NCBI RefSeq assembly: GCF_000735345.1
Contig: NZ_JMPJ01000040.1
Location: forward strand, 1 to 64,000
DNA length: 64,000 nt
Source of the DNA: Ewingella americana ATCC 33852
Lineage (GTDB): Bacteria > Pseudomonadota > Gammaproteobacteria > Enterobacterales > Enterobacteriaceae
Direction: 5' to 3'
Shown here: positions 44,465-53,203 of the stretch, piece after piece
Numbering within the stretch: the first letter of the stretch is position 1
How the letters are laid out: the number at the start of each line of letters is the position of its first letter
The notes under the pieces: generated by a model
Database searches by the model: none
Told to the model about the DNA's origin: nothing
What the model saw: only the letters and a program-made list of their open reading frames with translations
Position numbers and translations under genes: made by a program

Positions 44465-45613
44465 ATGAAACCACTTTTTCGTCCCGCAACCTTAGCCGTG
44501 CTGTCGGCGCTACTTATCTCTCCCGCCTATGCCGTGGATAAATCGCCCGATTCGGTCCCTGAGGCCACAGCCAAGGTTGAAGAGTTGGCAAACGGCTTGG
44601 ATCACCCTTGGTCTTTGGCATTTTTGCCTAATCAGCAGGGCGCGTTAATTACCGAACGCTCCGGACAGTTGAGGCTATGGCAGGCGGACAAAGGCTTGTC
44701 GAAACCGCTGTCTGGCGTGCCCAAGGTGTGGGTTGCCGGGCAGGCCGGGTTATGGGATGTCCGACTGGCACCTGATTTCGCCACCAGCCGCCGCGTCTAT
44801 CTGAGCTTCGCGCAGCAGGGCGACAAGGGGCAAGCCAATGCCGCGCTGGGATACGGGCGTTTAGCCGAAGATGGCAGCGGCCTGCAAGACTTCAAAACCA
44901 TCTTTGTGCAGCAACCGGCGCTGAGCAGCGGGATAAATCTCGGCGGCAGACTGGCCTTCGACCCGCAGGGCAATATCTTCATGTCCACTGGCGACAATAA
45001 CCAGCGCATGGCGGCCCAGCGGTTGGACAGCCTTAAGGGGAAAATCCTGCGTCTGACCCCGGAAGGCGGGATCCCGCAGGATAATCCTTTCGTCAATAAG
45101 CCACAGGCCAAGGGGGAGATCTGGACCTTTGGCAATCGCAATCCGCAGGGATTGGCCATTAACCCGTGGAGTCACGCGCTGTGGGAAACCGAGCACGGCC
45201 CGCGCGGCGGGGATGAAGTCAACCTGCCCGGGGCGGGGAAGAATTACGGCTGGCCGCTGGCAACCTACGGCATCAATTATTCAGGGCAGCCGATACCCGA
45301 GGCCCAAGGCACTCGGCTAAAAGGGGCTGAAGATCCTCTCTACTATTGGCCGGTCTCGCCCGCGCTGAGTGGCATAGCGTTTTACAACTCGGCGAAATTC
45401 CCGCAGTGGGACCACTCGCTGTTTGTTGGCGCGCTGGCGGGGAAATCTTTAATTAGGCTGACGTTACTGGGTAACAAAATCACGTCGGAAGAGCGGCTGC
45501 TAAGCGAACGTAATGAGCGTATTCGTGAGGTGCAGCTGGGCGAGGATGGCTATATCTATCTGCTGACCGATGAGAGTAACGGCAAGCTGTTGAAGGTCGC
45601 GCCGGGAGCCTAG
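44465..45613 (+). CDS. yliI: PQQ-dependent aldose sugar dehydrogenase, YliI-like
   Basis: 382 residues (E. coli YliI 371) with a signal peptide (LAVLSALLISPAYA) and a six-bladed beta-propeller of the soluble glucose dehydrogenase family. Conserved pieces include LDHPWSLAFLP, GRLAFDPQGNIFMSTGDNNQ, GNRNPQGLAINP and ETEHGPRGGDEVN, which carry the catalytic His and cofactor contacts. It oxidises aldoses in the periplasm using PQQ. In E. coli, as here, gstB and dacC are neighbours. Confidence 0.9.
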   Translation: MKPLFRPATLAVLSALLISPAYAVDKSPDSVPEATAKVEELANGLDHPWSLAFLPNQQGALITERSGQLRLWQADKGLSKPLSGVPKVWVAGQAGLWDVRLAPDFATSRRVYLSFAQQGDKGQANAALGYGRLAEDGSGLQDFKTIFVQQPALSSGINLGGRLAFDPQGNIFMSTGDNNQRMAAQRLDSLKGKILRLTPEGGIPQDNPFVNKPQAKGEIWTFGNRNPQGLAINPWSHALWETEHGPRGGDEVNLPGAGKNYGWPLATYGINYSGQPIPEAQGTRLKGAEDPLYYWPVSPALSGIAFYNSAKFPQWDHSLFVGALAGKSLIRLTLLGNKITSEERLLSERNERIREVQLGEDGYIYLLTDESNGKLLKVAPGA

Positions 45614-45656
45614 CGCGCAGGGAATAATGGCCGGAAAGCCTCCGGCCATTGCGACA

Positions 45657-46277
45657 TTAGGTCAGAGCAATCATCACATGCTGCTGATAACCCGGACGTT
45701 GCGTGAGCTGTTGATACCAGCGCTCGACGTGCGGGTGTTTCAGCCGTTCGATGTCCAAACTGAACCACGCGTAGGCTAAGCAGCCTACCGGGATATCTCC
45801 TAGACCGAACTGCTCGCCGGAGAGCCAAGTTTGCTTGGCTAATACTTCATCGAGCATCGCCCAAGCCTTCTCAAAAGCCGCCATACCGGTGGCAATCACC
45901 TGAGGATCGCGCTGATCTTCAGGGGTGCGGATCAGGCTGACATACACCTGCCGGAAGGGAATGGCTAAGGTGCCGCTGGCCCAGTCCAGCCACTTATCTG
46001 CGGAGGCGCGCTGCTGAGCGTCGGAACCCCAGAACTGCGGCTGCGCGGCGCGTTCTGCTAGATAACGCAGTATTGCATTGGATTCCCACAGCACGAAGTC
46101 GCCGTCCTGCAAGCAAGGGACTAAACCATTAGGGTTGAGCGCCAAAAAGCTCGCTTCGGTGTTTTTGCCATATTGGCCCCCGGCGTTAATTAGCTGGTAC
46201 TGCTCGCCAAGCTCTTCCAACAGCCACAGGACTTTCTTCACATTGGTCGAATTTTCACGACCCCAGACCGTTAACAT
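45657..46277 (-). CDS. gstB: Glutathione S-transferase GstB (YliJ)
   Basis: 206 residues (E. coli GstB 208) from the ATG whose first base is 46277. The frame is open about 60 codons upstream, but MLTVWGRENSTNVKKVLWLL is the family start. The N-terminal thioredoxin-like domain (NPNGLVPCLQDGDFVLWESN) and the helical C-terminal domain are complete. It is convergent with yliI and precedes glpM on the complementary strand, close to the E. coli order. Confidence 0.9.
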   Translation of the reverse strand: MLTVWGRENSTNVKKVLWLLEELGEQYQLINAGGQYGKNTEASFLALNPNGLVPCLQDGDFVLWESNAILRYLAERAAQPQFWGSDAQQRASADKWLDWASGTLAIPFRQVYVSLIRTPEDQRDPQVIATGMAAFEKAWAMLDEVLAKQTWLSGEQFGLGDIPVGCLAYAWFSLDIERLKHPHVERWYQQLTQRPGYQQHVMIALT

Positions 46278-46312
46278 GATAATCACTCCAACAAAGTAAA
46301 AAGAGGGGCGGC

Positions 46313-46651
46313 TCAGCTGTGAAAACGCGTCCAGAGCGAGATCAGCAGCCAAGCGGCAAGTGTCCAGCACAGTACGCCGCCGAGTAGTGCATAGGGCAGT
46401 TTCATTGAGCCGACGAGGAAATAGAGGGCAATCAGGTAGACCATGTAAGGAATAACGGCCCACAGCCCGAAGATGATGGTAGTGCGTAATGCTTCAATAC
46501 TGCGTTCGGTGCCGACAATGTAGTGGGCGATAAGCGCAAAAGTGGGAAAGAGAGGTAATAATCCGGCGATATAGTAATTTTTGGTTTTCGACAATAAGCC
46601 GATCGCCACCACCATCAGCGCGCCAATCAGCGCCTTTATGAGCAGACCCAT
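46313..46651 (-). CDS. glpM: GlpM-family membrane protein
   Basis: 112 residues with four membrane helices, starting MGLLIKALIGALMVVAIGLL at the ATG whose first base is 46651. The stretch SKTKNYYIAGLLPLFPTFAL and then IAHYIVGTERSIEALR is nearly that of E. coli GlpM (109). The family is of unclear function; a link to alginate production has been reported in Pseudomonas. Confidence 0.88.
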   Translation of the reverse strand: MGLLIKALIGALMVVAIGLLSKTKNYYIAGLLPLFPTFALIAHYIVGTERSIEALRTTIIFGLWAVIPYMVYLIALYFLVGSMKLPYALLGGVLCWTLAAWLLISLWTRFHS

Positions 46652-46979
46652 CTTCAATTTCCCGTCGTCTTACCGCGCTATGTTGAGAGTCCATTGCGGG
46701 TAAGCGCTTTATAGTTATCGTAAATACCCCATGCCGTGGCACAAACTTGCCCGAGTCACACTTTGTGGTCAAGAGGCGCAATAAGAATAAATATTGCGCG
46801 GCGAAACTCAACAAAGCCTAAAAATCACGACTATTCTAACAATCTTTACATTGCAACGGTTTCATCGCCGCGGATAAAACGGTAGGTTTTAGTCTCGGCG
46901 AACGTTTCACTTTTCAGGCGTAAATCTGTTTGAAAGATAAGATAAATTTCAGTTACATGGACAAAAGCGCTGATAACCT
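46652..46979. promoter_or_regulatory. Divergent region between glpM and dacC
   Basis: 328 bases without a gene, holding both promoters. A perfect dyad, GCGCAATA (46776-46783) and TATTGCGC (46792-46799), lies in the middle and could bind a regulator. I see no confident -35/-10 pair and no strong Shine-Dalgarno site before dacC. Confidence 0.4.
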
Positions 46980-48191
46980 ATGACAATTTCTCCTAAATTC
47001 CAACGGACCTTCCAATGCGCGCTCGGCGGCGGCGTTATGCTGCTGGCGCTTCCTGCTGCTCAGGCAGATACCAACCCCGTAGCCCCGCAGATTAACGCTA
47101 AATCTTGGGTGTTAATGGACTATAACAGTGGGAAAATACTCACTGAGTCCAACCCTGACGCCCGTCTTGACCCGGCCAGTCTGACCAAAATCATGGTCAG
47201 CTATGTCGTGGGTCAGGCAATTAAATCCGGCAAAGTGACCCCTGATGACATGGTGTCCGTGGGTCAGGATGCGTGGGCGACCGGCAACCCGGTGCTGCGC
47301 GGCTCCTCGCTGATGTTCCTCAAGCCGGGCGATAAAGTGCCGGTTTCCGAGCTGAACAAAGGGATCGTGATCCAATCCGGTAATGACGCCAGCATCGCCT
47401 TGGCGGACTACATCGCCGGTAGTCAGGACTCCTTTGTTAGCCTGATGAACCGCTATTCGCAGCAGCTCAAGTTGGATAATACCCACTTCAAAACTGTCCA
47501 TGGCTTGGATGCCGACGGCCAGTACAGCTCGGCCAAAGATATGGCGCTGCTATCACAGGCGCTGATCCGCGATACGCCGGACGAATACGCACTGCACAAA
47601 GAAAAAGAATTTACCTTTAACCGCATTCGCCAAATTAACCGTAACCGCCTGTTGTGGAGCAGCAACCTCAATGTTGACGGCATCAAGACCGGTTACACCT
47701 CCGGCGCGGGCTATAACTTGGTTTCTTCGGCCAGTGATCCAAGCGGCATGCGTCTGATTGCCGTGGTGATGGGCGCGCCAAGCGACCGTATTCGCTTTAG
47801 TGAAAGCGAAAGCCTGCTGACTTGGGGCTTCCGTTTCTTCGAAACCCTGACACCGATTAAAGCCGGTAATGCCTTCACCACCCAGCGCGTGTGGTTCGGT
47901 GAAGAGAAAATGGTGCCACTGGGCGTGGCGGAAGACGCCTCCCTGACCATGCCAAAGGGCCAGTTGAAAAACCTTAAGGCCAGCTTCAACCTGACCAATA
48001 AAGAGCTGGAAGCCCCGCTGAGCAAGAATCAGGTAGTGGGAACCGTTGATTTTAGCCTCGACGGCAAAGTCATCGACTCGCGCCCGCTGGTGGCCTTGCA
48101 GGAAGTGAAAGAAGGCGGCTTCTTCAGCCGCATTTGGGATTTCGTGATGATGAAAATCAGCGGCCTGTTTGGTTCGATTTTCGGCAAGTAA
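46980..48191 (+). CDS. dacC: D-alanyl-D-alanine carboxypeptidase DacC (PBP6)
   Basis: 403 residues (E. coli PBP6 400). Signal peptide ends near AQA; the penicillin-binding motifs are Ser67-Leu-Thr-Lys70, SGN ([10 protein letters not shown]) and KTG ([10 protein letters not shown]). A C-terminal amphipathic anchor ([20 protein letters not shown]) attaches it to the outer face of the inner membrane. It trims the terminal D-Ala of peptidoglycan stem peptides. In E. coli deoR follows; here it is absent. Confidence 0.94.
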   Translation: MTISPKFQRTFQCALGGGVMLLALPAAQADTNPVAPQINAKSWVLMDYNSGKILTESNPDARLDPASLTKIMVSYVVGQAIKSGKVTPDDMVSVGQDAWATGNPVLRGSSLMFLKPGDKVPVSELNKGIVIQSGNDASIALADYIAGSQDSFVSLMNRYSQQLKLDNTHFKTVHGLDADGQYSSAKDMALLSQALIRDTPDEYALHKEKEFTFNRIRQINRNRLLWSSNLNVDGIKTGYTSGAGYNLVSSASDPSGMRLIAVVMGAPSDRIRFSESESLLTWGFRFFETLTPIKAGNAFTTQRVWFGEEKMVPLGVAEDASLTMPKGQLKNLKASFNLTNKELEAPLSKNQVVGTVDFSLDGKVIDSRPLVALQEVKEGGFFSRIWDFVMMKISGLFGSIFGK

Positions 48192-48211
48192 TGTAGACTT
48201 TCTAGCCAATT

Positions 48212-48248
48212 AAAAGGCCCGGCATATGCAGCCGGGCCTTTTCTTTTT
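48212..48248 (+). terminator. Rho-independent terminator after dacC
   Basis: AAAAGGCCCGGC (48212-48223) pairs with GCCGGGCCTTTT (48231-48242) around a seven-base loop, followed by CTTTTT. It lies 20 bases after the dacC stop and before the convergent ybjG. Confidence 0.9.
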
Positions 48249-48266
48249 GTGGTGCTTCAACGGCTG

Positions 48267-48872
48267 TTATTCGCGAACCCAGCCTTTGCGGATTGGCAGG
48301 GCAAAGCTAAAGCGATAGAGCTTGTCCAACCCTGCTGAGATCTGCTCGCCGAACAGGTTCCACACTAGCTGCGAGAACAGACAACCCACCATGCCGACCA
48401 GTAGGCCGCCGAGCATGTCCAACGGCCAGTGTACGCCGAGGTAAACGCGGGACCACGCAATGCCAAGGGCGGTGACGATTAACAGCGCGCCAGACCACAG
48501 GCGATGCCAGAACAAGAACGCAATGGCAAAGGTGAAAATCGCCGTGCCGTGGTCACTCGGGAAAGAGTCATCCGGCGCGTGATGCAGGAAGTTATAGCCA
48601 AAGCCTTCAACGAACGGACGTGCGTGCGGGAACAGCATCGACAGAGTTTTTGCGCAGCTCATTGAGAACAACAGCGCGATGACGGTCTTAGTCACCAAGG
48701 TACGCTGGAAAACGATATGCTCGCGCTGGCCCCAAAGCCAAAGCCCGATAATCAGCATCGGTACAATCATAATCATGTCATTGGCCATAAAGGTGGCAAA
48801 CTTGATCATCGCAGGTGGGGAGGCTGGCGTGGCGTTAATCCAGGTAAATAAAAGATGGTTTAGTTGCTCCAT
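48267..48872 (-). CDS. ybjG: Undecaprenyl-diphosphatase YbjG (PAP2 family)
   Basis: 201 residues from the ATG whose first base is 48872. PAP2 motifs: KTLSMLFPHARPF, then FPSDHGT and SRVYLGVHWPLDMLGG with the catalytic His pair; five to six membrane helices. It recycles undecaprenyl diphosphate to the monophosphate carrier for cell-wall synthesis. The C terminus ALPIRKGWVRE matches E. coli YbjG. Confidence 0.93.
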   Translation of the reverse strand: MEQLNHLLFTWINATPASPPAMIKFATFMANDMIMIVPMLIIGLWLWGQREHIVFQRTLVTKTVIALLFSMSCAKTLSMLFPHARPFVEGFGYNFLHHAPDDSFPSDHGTAIFTFAIAFLFWHRLWSGALLIVTALGIAWSRVYLGVHWPLDMLGGLLVGMVGCLFSQLVWNLFGEQISAGLDKLYRFSFALPIRKGWVRE

Positions 48873-49212
48873 GCTTGGCACCTCAGCACGGTTTTTTGTT
48901 CACTTTGAATCTGCAAAATTACTACCCTCATCATCATCGGAGTCAGCCAAATAGGCGGCTGAAAAGGTTCTACTCACTTACTGACCATAATTCCAAATTT
49001 CGGTTCAACGTTAGTTTGAGTTAAACGTCGGGTAAAGGGGGATCGTCTGAATATCCCGGTTTCATTGAGCTACGGTATAGGTTCAGAGTGAAATCAGTTT
49101 ATGGGATATAAATTAAGAAATCCTTAAGTCGGGGGAGGACCAGCCTCCCGACTTAAACAGTCTGAACAATATGATGGGGTAGAAAAGAGAGTGTGTTTGA
49201 AGCAGCGCGCTA
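48873..49212. other. Intergenic region with a hairpin, ybjG to methyltransferase
   Basis: 340 bases without a gene. TTAAGTCGGG (49124-49133, approximate) pairs with CCCGACTTAA (49147-49156), and inner AGG/CCT pairs lengthen the stem. On the minus strand this lies 57 bases after the methyltransferase stop and probably terminates it. The left part should hold the ybjG promoter on the minus strand; none was identified with confidence. Confidence 0.5.
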
Positions 49213-49947
49213 TTAACGCGGTTTTTGTGCGGCGAGCAGGAACATCATTGGGCGTTCGGTTTCTTCTTGCAGGGCAGGCATGCTGGCCAGTTGCTCGGCA
49301 GAAGGCCCCCATTCATCAACCTGAGTGATAATAAATCCACTCTTGATCAGTAGGTTGATATAGGTTGCCAGCTTGCGATGCTGCTTGATAACCCCTTCGG
49401 CAAACCAGTTGGTGACGCGTTCGCCTTCGCGCTGATAACCATCTACCGGCCAGGTTTTCTGCCCGCTGGTGGTGGTCAGCCAGCCCGGTTGCGCCGGTGC
49501 GGTGAAGATAGGGTGCTCAGCGGAGAAGACAAAATGCCCGCCCGGAACCAGCGATTGATACACCTGGTCGAACAACCCAGACAGGTTTTGCAGGTAATGC
49601 AGCGCCAGCGAGCTGTAAGCCAAAGAGTAAGTCTCAGCCGGTAATGTCAGGTTATCCAAGTCTTCGCGACGGTAATCGATGTTGTCATCAGCCGTCATAC
49701 TGCGGGCTTTTTCCAGCATCTTTGCAGAAATATCCAACCCCAAGACCTGTGCCGCACCCTGTTCGCGCATATAGCGGCAGAACCAGCCGTAACCACAGCC
49801 GAGGTCGACCACCTTTGTTCCGCGAACCTCGGGCAGCATAGCTTTCAAGGCAGGCCACTCCGGCGCGCCGTCTAGGCCATGTACCGAACGGTTAAGTTGT
49901 GAATAACCCTCGAAAAATTGCTGATCGTCATAAATGTTTTGAGCCAT
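49213..49947 (-). CDS. Class I SAM-dependent methyltransferase
   Basis: 244 residues. SAM-binding motif I is VVDLGCGYGWFCRYMREQGA, followed by LGLDISAKML, the motif around DNLTLPAETYSLAYSSLALH and a C-terminal half of the UbiE/COQ5 type. The substrate is unknown. It is divergent from the GNAT gene at 50,027. Confidence 0.85.
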   Translation of the reverse strand: MAQNIYDDQQFFEGYSQLNRSVHGLDGAPEWPALKAMLPEVRGTKVVDLGCGYGWFCRYMREQGAAQVLGLDISAKMLEKARSMTADDNIDYRREDLDNLTLPAETYSLAYSSLALHYLQNLSGLFDQVYQSLVPGGHFVFSAEHPIFTAPAQPGWLTTTSGQKTWPVDGYQREGERVTNWFAEGVIKQHRKLATYINLLIKSGFIITQVDEWGPSAEQLASMPALQEETERPMMFLLAAQKPR

Positions 49948-50026
49948 GTTAATGATTCCTTTAAAACGTTATCCTGTGCCGTATAGGCCCACATAGTGTA
50001 GTGAAAAAAGTCAGGGAGAAAAACGT

Positions 50027-50539
50027 TTGGAGATTCGACAGGCGGTTCAAGCAGACATTGAGCTACTGCGGCAGCTAGGGATTTCGACCTATAAGCACTA
50101 TTTCGGCGCACTGTGGCAAAGCCCGGCGGAGCTTGAGGCCTTCCTGCACAGTGACTTCTCCCGCGAAGTTCTCACTCATGGCTTATCCGACCCACAACAG
50201 CAGTGGTGGGTTGCCAGTGAGCAGGGAGAACTGTTGGGGTTCGCCAAGGTGCATGACCAACAGCCGCTGCCGGAGAGCGAGCGCACCGGTGCTATGCTTT
50301 GTAAGCTCTATCTCCAGCCGGGAGCAAAATCGCGCGGTTTGGGTTCGCGCTTATTTAAGCATCTGGAGCAGCAGGCGCGCGGCCGCCAGCAGGGCTTACT
50401 TTGGCTGACCGTGTTGCAGAGCAACACGGCGGCCATCGCGTTTTATCAGCGTCAGGGCATGGTGATTCACAGTGAATCGGCCTACGTGACGCCGACACAA
50501 TCCACCCCGTTGTGGACAATGAAGAAGGAGTTAGGATGA
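50027..50539 (+). CDS. GNAT-family N-acetyltransferase
   Basis: 170 residues from the TTG at 50027, supported by AGGGAG nine bases upstream and by the family start MEIRQAVQADIELLRQLG. The acetyl-CoA loop is PGAKSRGLGSRLFKHLEQQA, and the C-terminal part (VLQSNTAAIAFYQRQGMVI) is characteristic. Substrate unknown. Confidence 0.85.
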   Translation: MEIRQAVQADIELLRQLGISTYKHYFGALWQSPAELEAFLHSDFSREVLTHGLSDPQQQWWVASEQGELLGFAKVHDQQPLPESERTGAMLCKLYLQPGAKSRGLGSRLFKHLEQQARGRQQGLLWLTVLQSNTAAIAFYQRQGMVIHSESAYVTPTQSTPLWTMKKELG

Positions 50540-50552
50540 GAAGGGAGGAGCA

Positions 50553-50840
50553 ATGGTCAGAGTAAAACTGGGCGGGCTATTTATCACGCTGGCAGAGGAT
50601 GAAGAGATCCCTGCGGAAGAAGAGCTTTACGAGCATTACACCTACATTATTCGCTCCCAGCCGCGCGGTTTTGAGATCTTACGCTACGATCCTTATGCAG
50701 GTTGGAAGCGCAAACCTGACCGTTGGTTCTCGACCGGGCACAACGCCTTTGTCTTTGCCTACGAGTCCTATGTTGAAGAGTGGAATCAGGTCGATGGCCG
50801 CATCGGCGGGCCTTCTCATACTGTAAATCGCATTATTTAG
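50553..50840 (+). CDS. Conserved-looking small protein of unknown function
   Basis: 95 residues, acidic near the N terminus (AEDEEIPAEEELYEHY) with a Trp/Tyr-rich middle (GWKRKPDRWFSTGHNAFVF). No signal peptide or membrane segment. It lies 13 bases after the GNAT gene and 19 before a methyltransferase gene, so it is probably co-transcribed. I do not recognise the family. Confidence 0.65.
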   Translation: MVRVKLGGLFITLAEDEEIPAEEELYEHYTYIIRSQPRGFEILRYDPYAGWKRKPDRWFSTGHNAFVFAYESYVEEWNQVDGRIGGPSHTVNRII

Positions 50841-50859
50841 ACCTTCGCAAGGAACGCCC

Positions 50860-51471
50860 GTGGACCACCCTTCAGCAGACAAGATTATCGATTTGTACCA
50901 GCGCAACAGCGCGTATTGGGATGATATTCGCAGCGACCGGCTGATTGAGTCGCCGTGGCTGGAGAGCTTCCTCAATCTGCAACCCGCCGTGGCCGACATT
51001 CTGGATATTGGCTGTGGCTCCGGCAAGCCGATAGCCCAGTTCTTCGTCGAGCAAGGGCATCGGGTGACGGGCGTCGACGCCTCAGAGGCAATGATTGCGC
51101 TCTGTCGCCAGCGTTTCCCCGCCCATCAGTGGCAAGTGGCTGATATGCGACAGCTCGCGCTCGGGCAGAAATTTGATGGCATTCTGGCGTGGGACAGCTT
51201 TTTTCATCTCAAACGCGACGATCAGCGCGCAATGTTTGCCCTCTTTGCGCAGCACGCCAAGCCCAACGCTGCGCTGATGTTTACCAGCGGCCCGGCCGAC
51301 GGCGAAGCGATTGGCCAATTGAATGGTGAAACGCTATATCACGCCAGTTTAGCGCCAGAAGAGTACCGCCAACTGTTGGCTGACCATGGTTTCCGCGTCG
51401 TGAAAACCATAGCTGAAGACCCTGATTGCGGCGGCCACACCATTTGGCTTGCGCAGGCATTCCAGCCTTGA
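50860..51471 (+). CDS. Class I SAM-dependent methyltransferase
   Basis: 203 residues from the GTG at 50860. SAM motif I is ILDIGCGSGKPIAQFFVEQG, followed by VTGVDASEAMIALC and the motif FDGILAWDSFFHL. It is typical of small-molecule methyltransferases and not closely related to the one at 49,213. Substrate unknown. Confidence 0.85.
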   Translation: MDHPSADKIIDLYQRNSAYWDDIRSDRLIESPWLESFLNLQPAVADILDIGCGSGKPIAQFFVEQGHRVTGVDASEAMIALCRQRFPAHQWQVADMRQLALGQKFDGILAWDSFFHLKRDDQRAMFALFAQHAKPNAALMFTSGPADGEAIGQLNGETLYHASLAPEEYRQLLADHGFRVVKTIAEDPDCGGHTIWLAQAFQP

Positions 51472-51485
51472 AATCAAAGAAATAG

Positions 51486-51530
51486 AGCATTAATAAATAA
51501 TCACCAATGGTTATATAAATTAATGCTTTT
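51486..51530 (+). terminator. Hairpin after the methyltransferase gene
   Basis: AGCATTAAT (51486-51494) pairs exactly with ATTAATGCT (51519-51527), followed by TTT; inner bases partly extend the stem. It separates the GNAT/methyltransferase genes from the small peptide gene. Confidence 0.55.
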
Positions 51531-51730
51531 AAAAATTTATTAAATTATTTTTTCATGAAAATCATATGGATGTGATATTCTCCTCATTAAAGCCACTTCA
51601 TACACATTGCATTTGCTAAACCATGGTCTAATTTTTAATCAGGTGTCGGCGACATGCAAAAGCAGCCCACCTACACAGCCCGTATTTAATAGCTCTGGCT
51701 TAATCATTCAACTGCAATAAGGGTATATTC

Positions 51731-51907
51731 ATGAAAGAAAACAAAGAATTGCGCGAATTGTCTATGGACGAAGTTGATGCTGTAAGTGGTGGTGGATTGA
51801 TCGGTGATTTGCTAGGTACCGTGGGTCAAATTGTGACGCCACTTCCTATTGTCGGCCCGATTTTGGGCGGGATTTTAGGTAACATTGGCGGCAAGTTCCC
51901 TCTGTAA
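51731..51907 (+). CDS. Orphan double-glycine leader peptide (candidate class II microcin)
   Basis: A 58-residue gene with a good Shine-Dalgarno site (AAGGG, 51719-51723). The first 21 residues are a classic double-glycine leader (MKENKELRELSMDEVDAVSG plus G), with Leu at -12, Val at -7 and Val at -4, as C39 peptidases require. The predicted core is 37 residues, hydrophobic and glycine-rich (GLIGDLLGTVGQIVTPLPIV, then GPILGGILGNIGGKFPL), with no cysteine. It resembles membrane-active microcins and two-peptide bacteriocins. There is no exporter or obvious immunity gene next to it; the C39 exporter at 7.9 kb is the only candidate in the window. A terminator follows. Confidence 0.8.
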   Translation: MKENKELRELSMDEVDAVSGGGLIGDLLGTVGQIVTPLPIVGPILGGILGNIGGKFPL

Positions 51908-51929
51908 GTTTTCCCAAAAGTATTTGAAG

Positions 51930-51955
51930 AAGCTCCGTTTATCGGGGCTTTTTTA
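51930..51955 (+). terminator. Rho-independent terminator of the orphan peptide gene
   Basis: AAGCTCCG (51930-51937) pairs with CGGGGCTT (51943-51950) with one G-T pair, a five-base loop and a T run (51949-51954). It begins 22 bases after the peptide stop, so the peptide is a one-gene transcript. Confidence 0.85.
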
Positions 51956-52015
51956 TTGGGTCAAGCTCAGATAACGATTAAGCTAAGCCAACTGATTTTC
52001 AGGCCGGAGCAAAGC

Positions 52016-52222
52016 ATGACCTTCGATTGGCACAGCGCACCTTTATCCCGCAGCACGGTGATAGATAAGACCTATAAAAACACCCAAAACGTCCGCCGCT
52101 TCCTCACCCAAGAGTGCGGCGAAAACTTCAAATTCGACCGAGATTTAATGGCTTGGATCCGCAGCGGCGCGGCTAAGAATTTGGGAGATGTGGCGGATGA
52201 GTGGGTTAGGCGTTGGGGATAG
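52016..52222 (+). CDS. Small DUF6434-like protein
   Basis: 68 residues from the ATG at 52016 (GGAG at 52006-52009). The frame is open upstream to 51956, but that would begin just after the peptide gene's terminator. The sequence MTFDWHSAPLSRSTVIDKTY then KNTQNVRRFL and FKFDRDLMAWIR resembles the DUF6434 family (recalled, not checked). Function unknown. Confidence 0.65.
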   Translation: MTFDWHSAPLSRSTVIDKTYKNTQNVRRFLTQECGENFKFDRDLMAWIRSGAAKNLGDVADEWVRRWG

Positions 52223-52261
52223 AGCACCCTCAATAAATTGAAAGTGCTAATTAATGATGAG

Positions 52262-52798
52262 CTATTTAACTCTTTTTATACTGATACCAGAATTCGGTCC
52301 AGGAGGGACTCCCAGTGCAGTTTCTACACCAGTATTATTTCGAAGATCATCCAAGATATTTTGAGGTTTGAATTTTGCACCAATTATTGCTTCTGACTCT
52401 GGGCGCGGCTTTTCAGAGTGTCTTGCTCTATAAGCTTCGACAAATTCATCACCTTCGGAGATTGCTCGACTGCTTAATCCACGAGCATACAAGCGATTAA
52501 ATTCGCCTTCTGCCAGAGTCTGTGCCGCAGTGTATGGAACCCGAGCTTGAGTCATTTCCTCGCTTTTGGGTTTTCTTCTAGGGTAAAATTCAGCAAGCAG
52601 ACCTCTATTTTGAATCTCTTTTTCTAACCACGCATCATCTTGCTGAATGGCTTCTTCCAACAAAGTTGGCCAAATTTCTTTGCCTCTTGTTGTCAGATAG
52701 TTACTGAGATAAAAGCGCTCATTTTGCTTATCGTATTGGATTTCTTCCGACATAAACTGCCGAGTAGTTTGGTCTAAATCTAAATAGTTTAAAGCCAT
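52262..52798 (-). CDS. Protein of unknown function
   Basis: 178 residues from the ATG whose first base is 52798 (GGCGGA upstream); the frame is open 14 codons further. Hydrophilic, no signal peptide, no membrane segment. It is rich in Glu, Gln and Arg, with MALNYLDLDQTTRQFMSEEI at the N terminus and SGISIKRVK at the end. I do not recognise it. It is isolated, pointing towards the small genes of the variable region. Confidence 0.65.
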   Translation of the reverse strand: MALNYLDLDQTTRQFMSEEIQYDKQNERFYLSNYLTTRGKEIWPTLLEEAIQQDDAWLEKEIQNRGLLAEFYPRRKPKSEEMTQARVPYTAAQTLAEGEFNRLYARGLSSRAISEGDEFVEAYRARHSEKPRPESEAIIGAKFKPQNILDDLRNNTGVETALGVPPGPNSGISIKRVK

Positions 52799-53203
52799 TA
52801 TTATTTCCGCCGTATGTAAAAAGATCAAAAACAGCAACAATAAGTAACACCTTGCAACATTTAGATATCTACCATAATAGGTAGGTTATATCAAAAGATT
52901 AAATTCCCTTAATGCAGTTAATAGCCAAGTTGGTTACTAAAGGGCATAGCCACTCCGTCGCCAAATAGAAGGCGTTTTTTATATAACTATTTGTATTTAA
53001 TGGTTTTTTTCAGAGAAAAAGAAAAAACCCGATAATCTTGAACCTAAACAGGCGGGATTATCGGGCTCTCCAAAGTGGGGACTTCAAAGAAAAGCAGTGG
53101 CATTAATTAAGACTGCCTTTCCTGAACAAAGTTCGTTCAATGCTGCAAAAATCTAAAAAAATTATTGATTTTTTTAATGCGCATTGCGAATCAATGAGTT
53201 AAA
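52799..53203. other. Intergenic region with the ybjL terminator
   Basis: About 400 AT-rich bases without a gene. On the minus strand, after ybjL, the stem formed by 53028-53037 (CCCGATAATC) and 53056-53065 (GATTATCGGG) is followed by six T, a good rho-independent terminator about 140 bases after the ybjL stop. The part next to 52798 should hold the promoter of the unknown gene. Confidence 0.6.

Noticed and set aside
49213-51471. The two methyltransferases and the GNAT enzyme as modifying enzymes of the orphan peptide
   Set aside because: They are close to the 51.7-kb peptide gene, but a hairpin separates them, the peptide has its own Shine-Dalgarno site and terminator, and its core lacks obvious target residues. 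No positive evidence links them.
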